A stretch of DNA of 64,000 nucleotides from positions 310,001-374,000 of the forward strand of contig NZ_CP034449.1 of the NCBI RefSeq assembly GCF_003952425.1. The letters run 5' to 3'. The notes beneath the pieces are model-generated. The model was not told the DNA's origin, searched no databases, and saw only the letters and a program-made list of their open reading frames with translations. Positions within the stretch are counted from its first letter, which is position 1. Each line of letters starts with the position of its first letter. Origin of the DNA: Mesorhizobium sp. M2A.F.Ca.ET.046.03.2.1. GTDB lineage: Bacteria; Pseudomonadota; Alphaproteobacteria; Rhizobiales; Rhizobiaceae. The position numbers and the translations under genes are program-made. Shown here one piece after another: positions 9,161 to 18,079 of the stretch.

Positions 9161-10054
9161 TCAGGCCCAACGGCAATGATCGGCAAGCACCTCGTCGATC
9201 ACGTGGCGCTGCCTTTCCGCCTCGGCCTGGTTGGCGTCGTGGCCGGCGACGGTGATCAGCGCCTTCCACAGCGCCCAGCCGCGGCCGCGCGCCCAGGTAG
9301 CGTCGTCGGCGGCGATGCGGGCGCGGAAGGCCTCCCGGCTTTCGCCTTCGAAGAAGGTCCACGCGATCGCCAGGTCGCAGGATGGGTCGCCGACGCCGGA
9401 CGTGCCGAAGTCGATGACGGCGTTCAGGCGGCCGTCCTCGACCAGAAGATTGCCCGAGGCGACATCGCCATGAAACCAGACCGGAGAGCCAGACCAGGTG
9501 GCGGCAAGTGCGGCTTCCCAGACGGTCGTGGCGGCTTGGGCGTCGATCCGCCGTTCAAGCGCGGCGATGGCCTGCCTCGCCTCGCCGTCATAGACGGTCA
9601 GCGGCCCGCCGCGGTGGAAATTGTGCTCGTCGGGTGCAGGCCCGTCGGTCGGATCGATGCCCCTCAATGCGACAAGGAAATCGGCGAGCGAAACGGCGAA
9701 GACGTTGAGATCGGCGATGCGGCCGCTCTTAGCCGTCTCGCCCTCGATCCAGCGATAGATCGACCAATGCCAGGGGTAGCCTTCGGCCGGTCCGCCCACG
9801 GCCAGCGGCGTCGGAATCGGCAGTGGCAGGAGGGGTGCCAGTTTCGGTAGCCAGCGCTGCTCCTTCTCGACCTGCAGCGAATAGGCGGCCGCGCTCGGCA
9901 GTCGGACCGTCATCTCGTCACCAAGATGAAAAGTGCGGTTGTCCCAGCCGCCGAAAGCGACCGGGCTGACCGGCAGGCCCCGCCATCGCGGAAACTGCGT
10001 GTCGACCAGCCGTCGCACGAGACCGGTATCGATCGTGATCTTTGGATTATGCAT
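9161..10054 (-). CDS. Aminoglycoside phosphotransferase-like kinase
   Basis: A 297-residue protein of the APH/choline kinase fold. The catalytic loop is VWFHGDVASGNLLV (Brenner-type HGDxxxxN) and the metal site is AVIDFGTSGVGDP, both in the C-terminal half. The N-terminal lobe has GGWDNRTFHLGDEMTVRLP. Substrates of such chromosomal homologues vary (antibiotics, sugars, amino alcohols) and cannot be assigned; resistance should not be inferred. The ATG at 10054 follows AGGG at a suitable distance; an upstream in-frame TTG at 10087 is less likely. It sits 36 nt after era and interrupts the usual era-recO adjacency. Confidence 0.82.
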   Translation of the reverse strand: MHNPKITIDTGLVRRLVDTQFPRWRGLPVSPVAFGGWDNRTFHLGDEMTVRLPSAAAYSLQVEKEQRWLPKLAPLLPLPIPTPLAVGGPAEGYPWHWSIYRWIEGETAKSGRIADLNVFAVSLADFLVALRGIDPTDGPAPDEHNFHRGGPLTVYDGEARQAIAALERRIDAQAATTVWEAALAATWSGSPVWFHGDVASGNLLVEDGRLNAVIDFGTSGVGDPSCDLAIAWTFFEGESREAFRARIAADDATWARGRGWALWKALITVAGHDANQAEAERQRHVIDEVLADHCRWA

Positions 10055-10090
10055 GTCGCAGACCCTTACGGACCTTCTAAGCGACAAGCA

Positions 10091-11011
10091 TCAATGGGGA
10101 AACTCCAGTCCCATCTCGCGGTAGCGCTCGGGATCGTCGCCCCAGTTTTCGCGCACCTTCACGAACAGAAAGAGGTGCACCTTCTGCTCCAGGATTTCGG
10201 CGATCTCGGTGCGCGCGGCCTGGCCGATGGCGCGGATCGTTTCGCCCTTGTGGCCGAGCACGATCTTCTTCTGGCTGTCGCGCTCGACATAGATGACCTG
10301 CTCGATGCGCACCGAGCCGTCCTTCTTCTCTTCCCATTTCTCGGTCTCGATATGCGAGGAATAGGGAAGCTCCTGGTGCAGCCGCAGATAAAGCTTTTCG
10401 CGGGTGATTTCCGCCGCAAGCTGGCGCATCGGCAGGTCGGAAATCTGGTCTTCCGGGTAATACCAAGGGCCAGCGGGCAACGTCTCGGCGAGATAGTCGA
10501 GCAGGTCCTTGCAGCCGGAGCCGGTGAGCGCTGAGACCATGAAGGTGCGCTTGAACGGCACGCGCTCGTTCGCGGTCGCGGCCAGCGCGAGAAGCGTCTC
10601 TGGCTTGACGCGGTCGACCTTGTTGAGGACGAGCAGCATCGGCTGGCGGACGTCCTTCAGCCGGTCGAGGATGGCGTCTGCATCGCCCTTGATGCCGCGC
10701 TCGGCGTCGATCAGAAGCACTACGACATCGGCATCCTTGGCGCCGCCCCAGGCGGTGGTCACCATCGCGGTGTCCAGCCGCCGCTTCGGCTTGAAGATGC
10801 CGGGCGTATCGACGAACACGATCTGCGCGTTGTCATGCGTGGCGATGCCGCGCACGATGGCGCGGGTGGTCTGCACCTTATGGGTGACGATCGACACCTT
10901 GGCGCCGACCAGCTGGTTGACCAGCGTCGACTTGCCGGCGTTGGGCGCGCCGATCAGCGCGACGAAGCCGGAGCGCGTCGGGGGAACTTCAGGGGTTTCA
11001 TTTTCTGTCAT
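10091..11011 (-). CDS. era: GTPase Era
   Basis: A 306-residue ribosome-assembly GTPase. G1 is GAPNAGKST near residues 21-29, G3 is FVDTPGIF, and G4 is LVLNKVD. The C-terminal KH domain includes VIYVERDSQKKIVLGHKGETIRAIG. Era binds 16S rRNA near its 3' end and helps mature the 30S subunit. The reading frame is open 88 codons further upstream into rnc, but the ATG at 11011 overlaps the rnc stop by 4 nt and gives the family's normal N-terminus, so it is chosen. Confidence 0.95.
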   Translation of the reverse strand: MTENETPEVPPTRSGFVALIGAPNAGKSTLVNQLVGAKVSIVTHKVQTTRAIVRGIATHDNAQIVFVDTPGIFKPKRRLDTAMVTTAWGGAKDADVVVLLIDAERGIKGDADAILDRLKDVRQPMLLVLNKVDRVKPETLLALAATANERVPFKRTFMVSALTGSGCKDLLDYLAETLPAGPWYYPEDQISDLPMRQLAAEITREKLYLRLHQELPYSSHIETEKWEEKKDGSVRIEQVIYVERDSQKKIVLGHKGETIRAIGQAARTEIAEILEQKVHLFLFVKVRENWGDDPERYREMGLEFPH

Positions 11012-11724
11012 GCCGCGCTCCATACGCCTTCGCGCAGCAAAAGAGTAGCCGCGGCGGCCTGCTCCGCCTCGCGCTTGGAGCGGCCGCTGCCGGTCGCCGG
11101 AGCAAATGAGCCGACCTTGACGCTGACGGTGAACAGCGGGTCGTGGTCCGGTCCCTCGCGGCCGTCGACCCGGTAAGCCGGCACGGCGCCGGCGGCTGCC
11201 TGGTGCGCCCATTCCTGCAATTCGGTCTTGGCGTCGCGCCGCGCCGCGCCGATCGCCTGCGAGCGCGGCTGCCAATAGCGATGGATGAACGCGCGGGCAG
11301 CCTCGAGGCCACCATCCAGGTAAAGGACCGCAATCAGCGATTCCAGCGCGTCGGCGCGCAGATTGGTGCGCTTGCGCCCGTCGAGATTGCGCACATCGGA
11401 GCCGGCGCGGATCAGCTCTGGCAAGCCGATCTCCTCGGCGATGTCGGAGAGCGCCTCGGCATTGACCAGCGCGTTGAGACGCAGCGACAGCTCGCCCTCG
11501 GCTGCATCTGGAAAGGCTGCAAGCAGCATGTCGGCGACGACAAGGCCGAGAACGCGGTCGCCCAGGAACTCGAAGCGTTCGTAGTCGACGCCGGCATGGG
11601 TCGAACGCGCGCTGGCATGGGTCAGCGCGCGCTGCAGACGCTGGCGATCGGCGAAGGCATGGCCGGTGCGCGGGGCAAGAGCCTCGGCGAGGGCATCGGC
11701 GGTCAAACGCTTGCTGGCCGCCAT
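11008..11724 (-). CDS. rnc: Ribonuclease III
   Basis: A 238-residue RNase III. The catalytic signature is YERFEFLGDRVLGLVVAD (about 45-62), the second acidic site is RADALESLIAVLYLDGG, and the C-terminal double-stranded RNA binding domain is about residues 160-230. It cleaves double-stranded RNA, including rRNA precursors. The ATG at 11724 lies 4 nt beyond the lepB stop; an in-frame upstream start would overlap lepB. The order lepB-rnc-era is the classic proteobacterial operon. Confidence 0.95.
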   Translation of the reverse strand: MAASKRLTADALAEALAPRTGHAFADRQRLQRALTHASARSTHAGVDYERFEFLGDRVLGLVVADMLLAAFPDAAEGELSLRLNALVNAEALSDIAEEIGLPELIRAGSDVRNLDGRKRTNLRADALESLIAVLYLDGGLEAARAFIHRYWQPRSQAIGAARRDAKTELQEWAHQAAAGAVPAYRVDGREGPDHDPLFTVSVKVGSFAPATGSGRSKREAEQAAAATLLLREGVWSAA

Positions 11725-11728
11725 CGCT

Positions 11729-12478
11729 CTAGTGGACGAAATGGAACAGGCGATCGGCACGCATCAGCGACGGCCACTTCCAGATCTCGAGCGGGCTCGC
11801 CTTGCCGGCGATCGAGAAGAAGATGAGATTGGCGCGGCCGACCAGGTTTTCGGCAGGAACAAAGCCGACGGTGAAGCGGCTGTCGGAGGAGTTGTCGCGG
11901 TTGTCGCCCATCATGAAATAGTGGCCGGGCGGCACGGTCCATTCGCGGGTGTTGTCGCCGATCGAATTCGGCGTCAGGTCGAGCGTGTCGTAGCTGACAC
12001 CATTCGGCAGCGTCTCGTGATAGACGTCGACGGGCTGAGGCACTTCGGTGATGTCGGGATTTTCGATCTGGCCGGTCTTCACGCGCGGCACGCCGACGTC
12101 GTTGATGAAGAGCTGGCCGTCCTTCATCTGGATCTTGTCGCCGGGCAGGCCGACGACGCGCTTGATGTAGTCGACCGATGGGTCCGGCGGGAACTTGAAC
12201 ACCACCACGTCGCCGCGCTTGGGCTCCGAGCCCCAGATGCGGCCGGAAAAGATATCGGGACCGAACGGCAGCGAATAGCGCGAATAGCCGTAGGCCCATT
12301 TGGTGACGAAGAGATAGTCGCCTTCGAGCAGAGTCGGCCGCATCGAGCCGGACGGGATGGAGAAAGGCTGGAACAGCAGCGTGCGGATGACGAGCGCGAG
12401 CAGCAGAGCCTGGATGATGACGGAAAAGGTTTCCCCGAGCCCGCCGGATTTCTTCTGCGATTTTTCAGCCACGCTCAT
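11729..12478 (-). CDS. lepB: Signal peptidase I
   Basis: A 249-residue membrane protease. One N-terminal transmembrane helix (about 19-36) leads to the catalytic serine S45 in IPSGSMRPTL. The general-base lysine is K106 in DYIKRVVGLPGD, and the later box is FMMGDNRDNSSDSR. The protein faces the periplasm and removes signal peptides from exported proteins, such as the porins in this window. It is followed at once by rnc. Confidence 0.95.
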   Translation of the reverse strand: MSVAEKSQKKSGGLGETFSVIIQALLLALVIRTLLFQPFSIPSGSMRPTLLEGDYLFVTKWAYGYSRYSLPFGPDIFSGRIWGSEPKRGDVVVFKFPPDPSVDYIKRVVGLPGDKIQMKDGQLFINDVGVPRVKTGQIENPDITEVPQPVDVYHETLPNGVSYDTLDLTPNSIGDNTREWTVPPGHYFMMGDNRDNSSDSRFTVGFVPAENLVGRANLIFFSIAGKASPLEIWKWPSLMRADRLFHFVH

Positions 12479-12557
12479 GTCGTCCTCGATTGTGCGATGT
12501 TGGTATAGAGTCTCGGCGCGCGCTGAGCAACGTCATGCCGCTCGTGGTCAGATGGAA

Positions 12558-12971
12558 TCAATGTGGCGCTTGTTCGGCGGGCACCGCCTCGATAATCACA
12601 AAGGCTTGAGCAAGCGGGAAATCATCGGTGATGGTGAGATGGATCAGCGCCCGGTGGCCTTTCGGCAGTATGTTCTCCAGCCTGGCGGCGGCGCCGCCGG
12701 TCAGCGCCATGGTCGGCGCGCCGCTCGGCAGGTTGATCACGCCCATGTCGCGCCAGAACACGCCCTCGGCCATGCCGGTGCCCAGCGCCTTGGCGCAGGC
12801 CTCCTTGGCGGCGAAGCGCTTGGCGTAGGAAGCCGCGCGGGCGGCCCGCTTTTCCGACTTGGCCTGCTCGACCTCGGTGTAGATGCGCTGGACGAAGCGC
12901 TGGCCGTGCCGCTCCAGCGATTTTTCGATGCGTCTGATGTCGATGAGGTCGCTGCCGATGCCGATGATCAT
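12558..12971 (-). CDS. acpS: Holo-[acyl-carrier-protein] synthase
   Basis: A 137-residue AcpS. The N-terminal motif [16 protein letters not shown] and the [14 protein letters not shown] motif supply the metal- and CoA-binding acidic residues. It transfers 4'-phosphopantetheine from CoA to the serine of acyl carrier protein. Its start overlaps the stop of the DUF2062 gene by 4 nt, and lepB follows after 79 nt. Confidence 0.95.
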   Translation of the reverse strand: MIIGIGSDLIDIRRIEKSLERHGQRFVQRIYTEVEQAKSEKRAARAASYAKRFAAKEACAKALGTGMAEGVFWRDMGVINLPSGAPTMALTGGAAARLENILPKGHRALIHLTITDDFPLAQAFVIIEAVPAEQAPH

Positions 12972-13555
12972 TCCGCCGGCACTTCCCGTCCGCCCTGCCG
13001 CGCTTTCTTCTCGGCGCGTTCGGCCATGCGCTTCTTGCGCTGCTCGCGGAACACGGTCATGCCCCAGCGCGTGACGCCGTAGAACACGAGCCCGAAGACC
13101 AGGCCGAGCGGCACCGCGCCGATTAGCATCGGCTCCAGAACCGGATGCCAGAGCTTGGCGAAGGAGAGCTTGTGCATCATTTCGCCGAGATGCTCGGGCG
13201 GCCCGTGCTTGGGCAGGCGCTCATGCAGGAGCAGCTTGCCGGTTTCCCAGGACGCGCCCCACAGCAGCGGGGAGGTCAGCGGATTGCCGAAGAACACGGC
13301 GCCGAGTGCCGCCGCGACCAGATTGCCGGCGATCATCCAGCAAAGCACGGCGGCAACCACGAAATGGGCGCCAAGCGGGAAGAAGGAGGCAAAAACACCC
13401 GCGGCGACGCCGGCGGCGACCGAATGCGGCGTCGCGTTCAGCCGCAGGATGCGCTTGGAGAAATACTGCACGGAACGCGAGAACGAGCGGCGCGGCCATA
13501 GATAAGTACGCACCCGTTCCAGGAGGCCATCAGGCTCTCGGCGTCGAAAAAGCAC
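12968..13555 (-). CDS. DUF2062 membrane protein
   Basis: A 195-residue protein with the DUF2062 core: [21 protein letters not shown], then [16 protein letters not shown], and a final membrane segment before a basic lysine/arginine-rich tail. Two to four membrane helices are likely. Function unknown; the gene is commonly found beside acpS in rhizobia. The GTG at 13555 is chosen because the protein then begins with the conserved [20 protein letters not shown] region; the frame is open to 13612. Confidence 0.82.
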   Translation of the reverse strand: MLFRRREPDGLLERVRTYLWPRRSFSRSVQYFSKRILRLNATPHSVAAGVAAGVFASFFPLGAHFVVAAVLCWMIAGNLVAAALGAVFFGNPLTSPLLWGASWETGKLLLHERLPKHGPPEHLGEMMHKLSFAKLWHPVLEPMLIGAVPLGLVFGLVFYGVTRWGMTVFREQRKKRMAERAEKKARQGGREVPAE

Positions 13556-13765
13556 TCTGTTCCAGTTCCCGGTCCTACACGCGCTGCCCCTGCCCACCGG
13601 GACGCGCCACACATATCTTGCGCCTCCATGGCGCAGAAAGGCAACAAGTCTCTGATATAGAGATGGGCAAGCCGCGGAACAACGAAACGCCGCCGCGTTG
13701 GTCTGCCGCAGCCTATAACAAGAACCTCATTCTGGCGAAACTGAGGAGAATTCCGGAGCTGGCAG

Positions 13766-14146
13766 CTACTTCCGGTATTCGCTGACCTCGACCAGATTGC
13801 TGTCCGGATCGCGGAAATAGACCGACATCATCGGCCCGCGCGCGCCAATGCGTTCGACCGGGCCGACTTCGACCGCCACGCCATTGGCTTGCAAGCTGGC
13901 CTGGACTTCGACGAGCGGCACCGCAGCCACCAGGCAGAAATCGCCGGAACCCGGCGTCGGCATCTTTGCCTTAGGTTCGAAAGTGCGGCCGACCTCGTGC
14001 AGGTTGATCTTCTGCGAGCCGAACAGAAGCGCGGTCGGCCGGTTCGCTTCATCCAGGCGCCGCATGCCGAGCACGCGCTGGTAGAAGTCGCAGGTCGCTT
14101 CGACCGAGCGGACCGTCAGCACGAAATGGTCGATCCCGGCGATCAT
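13766..14146 (-). CDS. VOC (glyoxalase/bleomycin resistance) family protein
   Basis: A 126-residue single-module vicinal-oxygen-chelate protein. It starts MIAGIDHFVLTVRSVEATCDFYQRVLGM, and a second half ends YFRDPDSNLVEVSEY, with the metal-ligand positions H7 and E near the C-terminus. Members bind metal and act as dioxygenases, isomerases or binding proteins; the substrate cannot be read from sequence. GAAAGGAAACC precedes the ATG at 14146, fixing the start. Confidence 0.85.
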   Translation of the reverse strand: MIAGIDHFVLTVRSVEATCDFYQRVLGMRRLDEANRPTALLFGSQKINLHEVGRTFEPKAKMPTPGSGDFCLVAAVPLVEVQASLQANGVAVEVGPVERIGARGPMMSVYFRDPDSNLVEVSEYRK

Positions 14147-14162
14147 TTTTGGTTTCCTTTCC

Positions 14163-14208
14163 TGCACGTCGTCACCCCGAAACCGCTGCGCGCCTTCTGG
14201 CGACATGT
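14163..14208. repeat. Degenerate copy of the ATGTCG...CGACAT hairpin repeat
   Basis: GCACGTCG at 14164-14171 and CGACATGT at 14201-14208 flank a region resembling the two better copies at 26204-26252 and 54886-54931. It lies upstream of the VOC gene. Confidence 0.45.
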
Positions 14209-14366
14209 ATTGATAACATTGTGGCCAGCTTCACGACACGGAATGCTTGCGAGCCAAGCTGAGCCGCGCTCTTCCGCACGTTCCCGGTCAGGCACGGGTC
14301 GCAAGATAAGAACGCAAACGCAGATCAAAGTTTCACTGGAACCGCGTAGCGGCTATTTTGGCGGTT

Positions 14367-15899
14367 ATGGTCGCGCCGCCTTTCGTTTTCGGACCGTTTG
14401 TCTTCGCCCCCGCCCTTGGAGAGCTGCGGCGGGACGGCAAACCGATCGCGCTCGGTCAAAAAGGCGCTGCGCTCCTCGAGGCGCTGCTCAAGGCTGAGGG
14501 CGGTGTCGTCAGCAGGCAAGAATTGATGGATAGCGTGTGGCCTGGCATGGCGGTGGAGGAGGGAAACCTCTCCGTCCAGATCGCCACCCTGCGTAAGCTG
14601 CTTGGAGTCGACCCGGACGGCCGCGAGTGGATCGCGACTGTACCGCGGATCGGCTACCGCATGCTGACTTCGAGGCGTGGCGAGGACATGGTTGCGCTTC
14701 CCGCACAGCCGGCACTTGCCGTGCTGCCCTTCGAGGGCCTTGGTGGCGATTCCGAGCCGGACTGGTTCGCCGACGGCGTGGTCGACGACATCATCACCGC
14801 GCTCAGCCGTTTCAAGAGTTTCGCGGTGATCGCCCGTAACTCCTCGTTCGTCTACAAGGGCCGGGCCGTAGACGTGCGGCAAGTGGCGAAGGAACTCGAT
14901 GTCCGCTACGTCCTCCAGGGCAGCGTGCGGCGTTCGGGCGACCGGCTCAGAATCACGGCCCAATTAATCCAAGGGAGCACCGGCGCGCATCTGTGGGCGC
15001 AGAACCTCGATGGCGCCCTCGACAACGTGTTCGATTTCCAGGACAGGATCACAGAAGCGGTCGCAACCGTGGTCGGGCCGGAGATCGAATGGGCCGAGAT
15101 CGAACGTTCGCGGCGGGAGCGGCCCGGAAGCATCGCCGCCTATGACGTCTATCTTCAGGCACGGGCCAAGATCCTGTCGGAATCCAAACGGGGGAATGCA
15201 GAAGCCTATGCCCTTCTGACACAGGGCCTCGCACTTGAGCCGGACAATCCCCAATTCCTGGCTCACGCAGCCTGGGCGCTAGAACACCGCATAACGATGG
15301 GCTGGCCGCCGTTCGGGCCCGACGACAGGGAAAGATGCGCAGACTTCGCCCGGCGCGGGCTGGAACATGCGGCCGGCGATGCGATAGTGATGACGCATTG
15401 CGCCATGGCGCTGCTTCAGGTCGTCAGAGACTACGACTGGGGCATGGCCGTCCTTCAATCCGCGGTTGACGCCAACCCCAACAACCTGACGGTCGTCACT
15501 TCGGCGGGCGTGGGTCATCTCCATTGCGGGAGCGTCGAGGACGCGCTTGCCTGTTTCCACCGAGCGAACCGGCTGATGCCTCGCGATCAAATTGCGCATA
15601 TAGCGCTCTGCGGAATTGCCCATGCGCATGTCATTCTCGGTAACTATGAAGAAGCGCTGGCGTCGGCTTCCCGTGCGCTGGCCCGCAATCCGAACTTCGA
15701 CGCCACGCTCTGGATGTTGGCCGCTGCCAGCGCCTATCTCGGGCGCATGGACGAGGCCCGCCGATTTGTCGAGGCGCTGAGCAAGCTCTCTCCAGGCGTT
15801 ACGATCGCGACGATCAGAGCGGGCCAGCCTGCCATGATCCCGGAGCGGATCGGCGTCGTGCTTGAAGGGCTGCGGCTGGCCGGCCTTGAAGAGGGATAA
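14367..15899 (+). CDS. Winged-helix regulator with TolB-like and TPR domains
   Basis: About 510 residues. Residues 1-95 are an OmpR/CadC-type winged helix (VSRQELMDSVWPG, then LRKLLGVDP and the PRIGYRM wing). Residues about 105-230 match the TolB-like/FlgO-type region found in adenylate-cyclase-like regulators (LAVLPFEGLGGD, ADGVVDDIITALSRF, LQGSVRRSGDRLRITAQLI). The rest is TPR repeats (for example NYEEALASASRALARNPN). No transmembrane helix separates the parts, so it is probably a cytoplasmic DNA-binding regulator; the target is unknown. A TTG at 14358 is an alternative start. Confidence 0.82.
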   Translation: MVAPPFVFGPFVFAPALGELRRDGKPIALGQKGAALLEALLKAEGGVVSRQELMDSVWPGMAVEEGNLSVQIATLRKLLGVDPDGREWIATVPRIGYRMLTSRRGEDMVALPAQPALAVLPFEGLGGDSEPDWFADGVVDDIITALSRFKSFAVIARNSSFVYKGRAVDVRQVAKELDVRYVLQGSVRRSGDRLRITAQLIQGSTGAHLWAQNLDGALDNVFDFQDRITEAVATVVGPEIEWAEIERSRRERPGSIAAYDVYLQARAKILSESKRGNAEAYALLTQGLALEPDNPQFLAHAAWALEHRITMGWPPFGPDDRERCADFARRGLEHAAGDAIVMTHCAMALLQVVRDYDWGMAVLQSAVDANPNNLTVVTSAGVGHLHCGSVEDALACFHRANRLMPRDQIAHIALCGIAHAHVILGNYEEALASASRALARNPNFDATLWMLAAASAYLGRMDEARRFVEALSKLSPGVTIATIRAGQPAMIPERIGVVLEGLRLAGLEEG

Positions 15900-16119
15900 T
15901 ATCTGATAGCGCACCTTTGATCGGCAAGCACTTCGCCGGAAATCCCTTGCCCCCAATGCACATTACGGCGCCGCATATTGGATACTGATCGCTGCAACAT
16001 GTTTCTTGGCGGTGAGCCGGCGCGGGAATTGCTGGCGCGGGCAGCCTCGGTTTCTCATATCTTTTTAGAATTTTTTACACTCGGCCAAAGGAGCCAAACG
16101 GTCCCTCTGGCGCAAAGTG

Positions 16120-16151
16120 CCCCTCGTTAACTTCAGCATTAAACCGAGGGG
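16120..16151 (+). promoter_or_regulatory. Hairpin covering the ribosome binding site of the 16157 reading frame
   Basis: CCCCTCG at 16120-16126 pairs perfectly with CGAGGGG at 16145-16151, with TTAA/TTAA able to extend the stem inward. The 3' arm contains the only plausible Shine-Dalgarno sequence, 5 nt before the ATG at 16157. In RNA this would hide the site. Confidence 0.4.
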
Positions 16152-16156
16152 CTCAA

Positions 16157-16483
16157 ATGTCACCGTTGATGATCGTCTCGCTCGATCAAGGCAAGATCTA
16201 CGGGCAAAAACCTTCTGTGGATGAGTTGCATCGGCGGCTCATGGCGACCGGATTGGCGCAAGGTGGCTCGTTGCTCGCTGGAGCCATGCTTGTACCCGGC
16301 CGAGCCGCTTCCCGGCTTTTCACACCATTGTCCAGGTTCCGAGAAACAGTCACCGGCTTCGCGCGCCGCTTGGAACTGGCCTCCTCAAAGGAGCGGCGGA
16401 GATGGATTGTCCGCCGGAGCGCCTCCCCGTCGGAAATTACCGGTCGCACTAAGCCAGCCCTTTCCGGCCCATTCTCTATCTGA
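16157..16483 (+). CDS. Uncertain small open reading frame
   Basis: A 108-codon frame starting MSPLMIVSLDQGKIYG, with GAGGGG 5 nt before the ATG. I recognise no family. Residues 35-45 are mildly hydrophobic and the C-terminal half is arginine-rich. The long region around it (15900-16541) otherwise holds no gene. Amino-acid composition is compatible with chance translation of high-GC DNA, so its reality rests mainly on the start site. Confidence 0.28.
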   Translation: MSPLMIVSLDQGKIYGQKPSVDELHRRLMATGLAQGGSLLAGAMLVPGRAASRLFTPLSRFRETVTGFARRLELASSKERRRWIVRRSASPSEITGRTKPALSGPFSI

Positions 16484-16541
16484 CTTTGTCCTTAGCGCGA
16501 CCGGCCGATAGAGGCGGTCATGCGTCGCTGGAGGAAACGCC

Positions 16542-17171
16542 ATGAGCCTGGTGGATGCGAACGGATTCCAGGTCGGGCTGGCGCTCGGCATGGCCTCGAT
16601 GGCCTCGGTCGGACCGAACAACCTGATGATGATCCGCGAGGGCCTGCTGCGCGGACGGGCGATATTCGTGGCAAGCCTGGTATGGGGCACTTACGTCGCG
16701 CTGATCTCCGCCTCTTACCTGCTGGGCGGCTCGATCGCCGGGCTCGATCCGGCTGTCCGCACGGCCCTCTCCTGGCTTGGCCTCGCGGCAGTGGCATGGT
16801 TCGCGCTGCAGTCCTTCCGCGCCGCCTCCGCCGCCGGTGGCGTCGAGCAGCGTTCCGCACACGCCGAGAGCGGGCGCTCCTGTCTTGCCCGCGTCATGGG
16901 CGTGGTGTGGATGAACCCGCTGACCTATGTCGAGCTGCTGCTCGTGCCGGCGGCGCTCGGCCAGTCCTTCGCCGCCGGCCGCGCCAGGCTCGAATTCGTC
17001 ATGGCGCTGATCCTGATGGCCGCGCTCGCCTGCTACGGCTACACGCTGGGTGGCGGCCTCATGGCTTGGCTGCTTCGAAACCGCGCTAACCTGCGCATCT
17101 TCGATCTCATCTCGGGCGTCATCCTCACCGCCGTCGCAGTGACGATGGCGGCGGGGCTCGTCAGCCGATGA
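16542..17171 (+). CDS. LysE/RhtB family amino-acid exporter
   Basis: A 209-residue membrane protein with about six hydrophobic helices. The N-terminal ASVGPNNLMMIREGL matches the GPxxL motif of the LysE translocator family, and MGVVWMNPLTYVE is the conserved mid-protein NP motif. It would export an amino acid or analogue by proton exchange; the substrate is not predictable. GGAGGAAACGCC before the ATG fixes the start. It stands alone among accessory genes between the DUF2062 gene and pyrE. Confidence 0.85.
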   Translation: MSLVDANGFQVGLALGMASMASVGPNNLMMIREGLLRGRAIFVASLVWGTYVALISASYLLGGSIAGLDPAVRTALSWLGLAAVAWFALQSFRAASAAGGVEQRSAHAESGRSCLARVMGVVWMNPLTYVELLLVPAALGQSFAAGRARLEFVMALILMAALACYGYTLGGGLMAWLLRNRANLRIFDLISGVILTAVAVTMAAGLVSR

Positions 17172-17477
17172 ATGCGCTCGCAAGCGCGGCGCAAAGCTTG
17201 GCATTATCTTCGTAGGTGACTAAACGTGCAACGCTACAGGGAGTTCATGGGAGCAATCACCCACGTCGAGTATGACGCCGGGCGCGGCGTGTTCGAAAGC
17301 GTCGTCGAAATCCATCCATTTATCATCGCCGCTGGTATGGCCGACGAAACGGCGGCCGATCCGTGGACCGACAACGCCCCGGGCGGCGAAGCAGGTTCGG
17401 CCGTACGTGGATTGGCCCCGATAGCGAGCCGCGGAGTCAGCCGCTAAACTGCCCGCCGTCACGCGAACAAACTTGAG
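17172..17477. other. Intergenic stretch without a supported gene
   Basis: Short frames occur on both strands (for example 73 codons from 17226), but none has a recognisable family or a good ribosome binding site. I see no RNA gene or clear terminator here. Confidence 0.5.
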
Positions 17478-18056
17478 TCAGATGTTGCGGCTTCCCGGCT
17501 TGATAGCGGGAATGGCGGCGAGTTCCGGCGGCAGGCGGTCGGCAGGATAGGCCGGCACCTCATATTCGGCGAGCGCGACCAGCGGCACGCCGACATCGGT
17601 CTTGCCGGCCGAGCGGTCGATGATGCATGCGGCCGCGACGACCTCCGCGCCGATCTCGCGCAGGCAGTCGATTGTCTCGCGGATCGACAGGCCGGTGGTG
17701 ACGATGTCCTCGACGATGACGACGCGCGAGCCCTTGGCGATCTCGAAGCGGCGCAGCCTGAACTCGCCCCCTTCCCGCTCGACCCAGATGGCCGGCGCGC
17801 CGAGGTGGCGCGAGGTCTCATAGGCCGGGATCAGGCCGCCAATGGCCGGGCCGACGACATAGTCGATCTTTCCGGGCACGCTTTCCCGGATCTTCTCGGC
17901 CAGCGCCTTGCACAGGCGCTCGGTCTTGTCGGCATGCATGAAGACGCGGGCCTTCTGCAGGAAGACCGGGCTGCGCAGGCCGGACGTCAGGATGAAATGA
18001 CCTTCGAGAACGGCGCCGGCCTCGCGGAAAATGCCCAGCACTTCGTCAGTGTTCAT
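17478..18056 (-). CDS. pyrE: Orotate phosphoribosyltransferase
   Basis: A 192-residue PRTase. The PRPP-binding motif [11 protein letters not shown] lies near residues 112-122, and the family N-terminus [20 protein letters not shown] and the [14 protein letters not shown] loop are present. It converts orotate and PRPP to OMP in pyrimidine synthesis, in the cytoplasm. It follows rsh by 23 nt on the same strand and is probably co-transcribed with it. Confidence 0.95.
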   Translation of the reverse strand: MNTDEVLGIFREAGAVLEGHFILTSGLRSPVFLQKARVFMHADKTERLCKALAEKIRESVPGKIDYVVGPAIGGLIPAYETSRHLGAPAIWVEREGGEFRLRRFEIAKGSRVVIVEDIVTTGLSIRETIDCLREIGAEVVAAACIIDRSAGKTDVGVPLVALAEYEVPAYPADRLPPELAAIPAIKPGSRNI

Positions 18057-18079
18057 TTGGTCCCCCGTTCAATCTTCAT

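Noticed and set aside
9161-10054. Naming the phosphotransferase an antibiotic-resistance gene
   Set aside because: The fold is shared by many kinases and nothing in sequence or context points to a drug substrate.
13663-13785. A 40-codon plus-strand frame (MGKPRNNETPPRW...)
   Set aside because: It has no good ribosome binding site, overlaps the 3' end of the VOC gene and shows no recognisable family.
17220-17462. Overlapping short frames on both strands between the LysE gene and pyrE
   Set aside because: No family match, no convincing start site, and both strands are open, which is common by chance in high-GC DNA.
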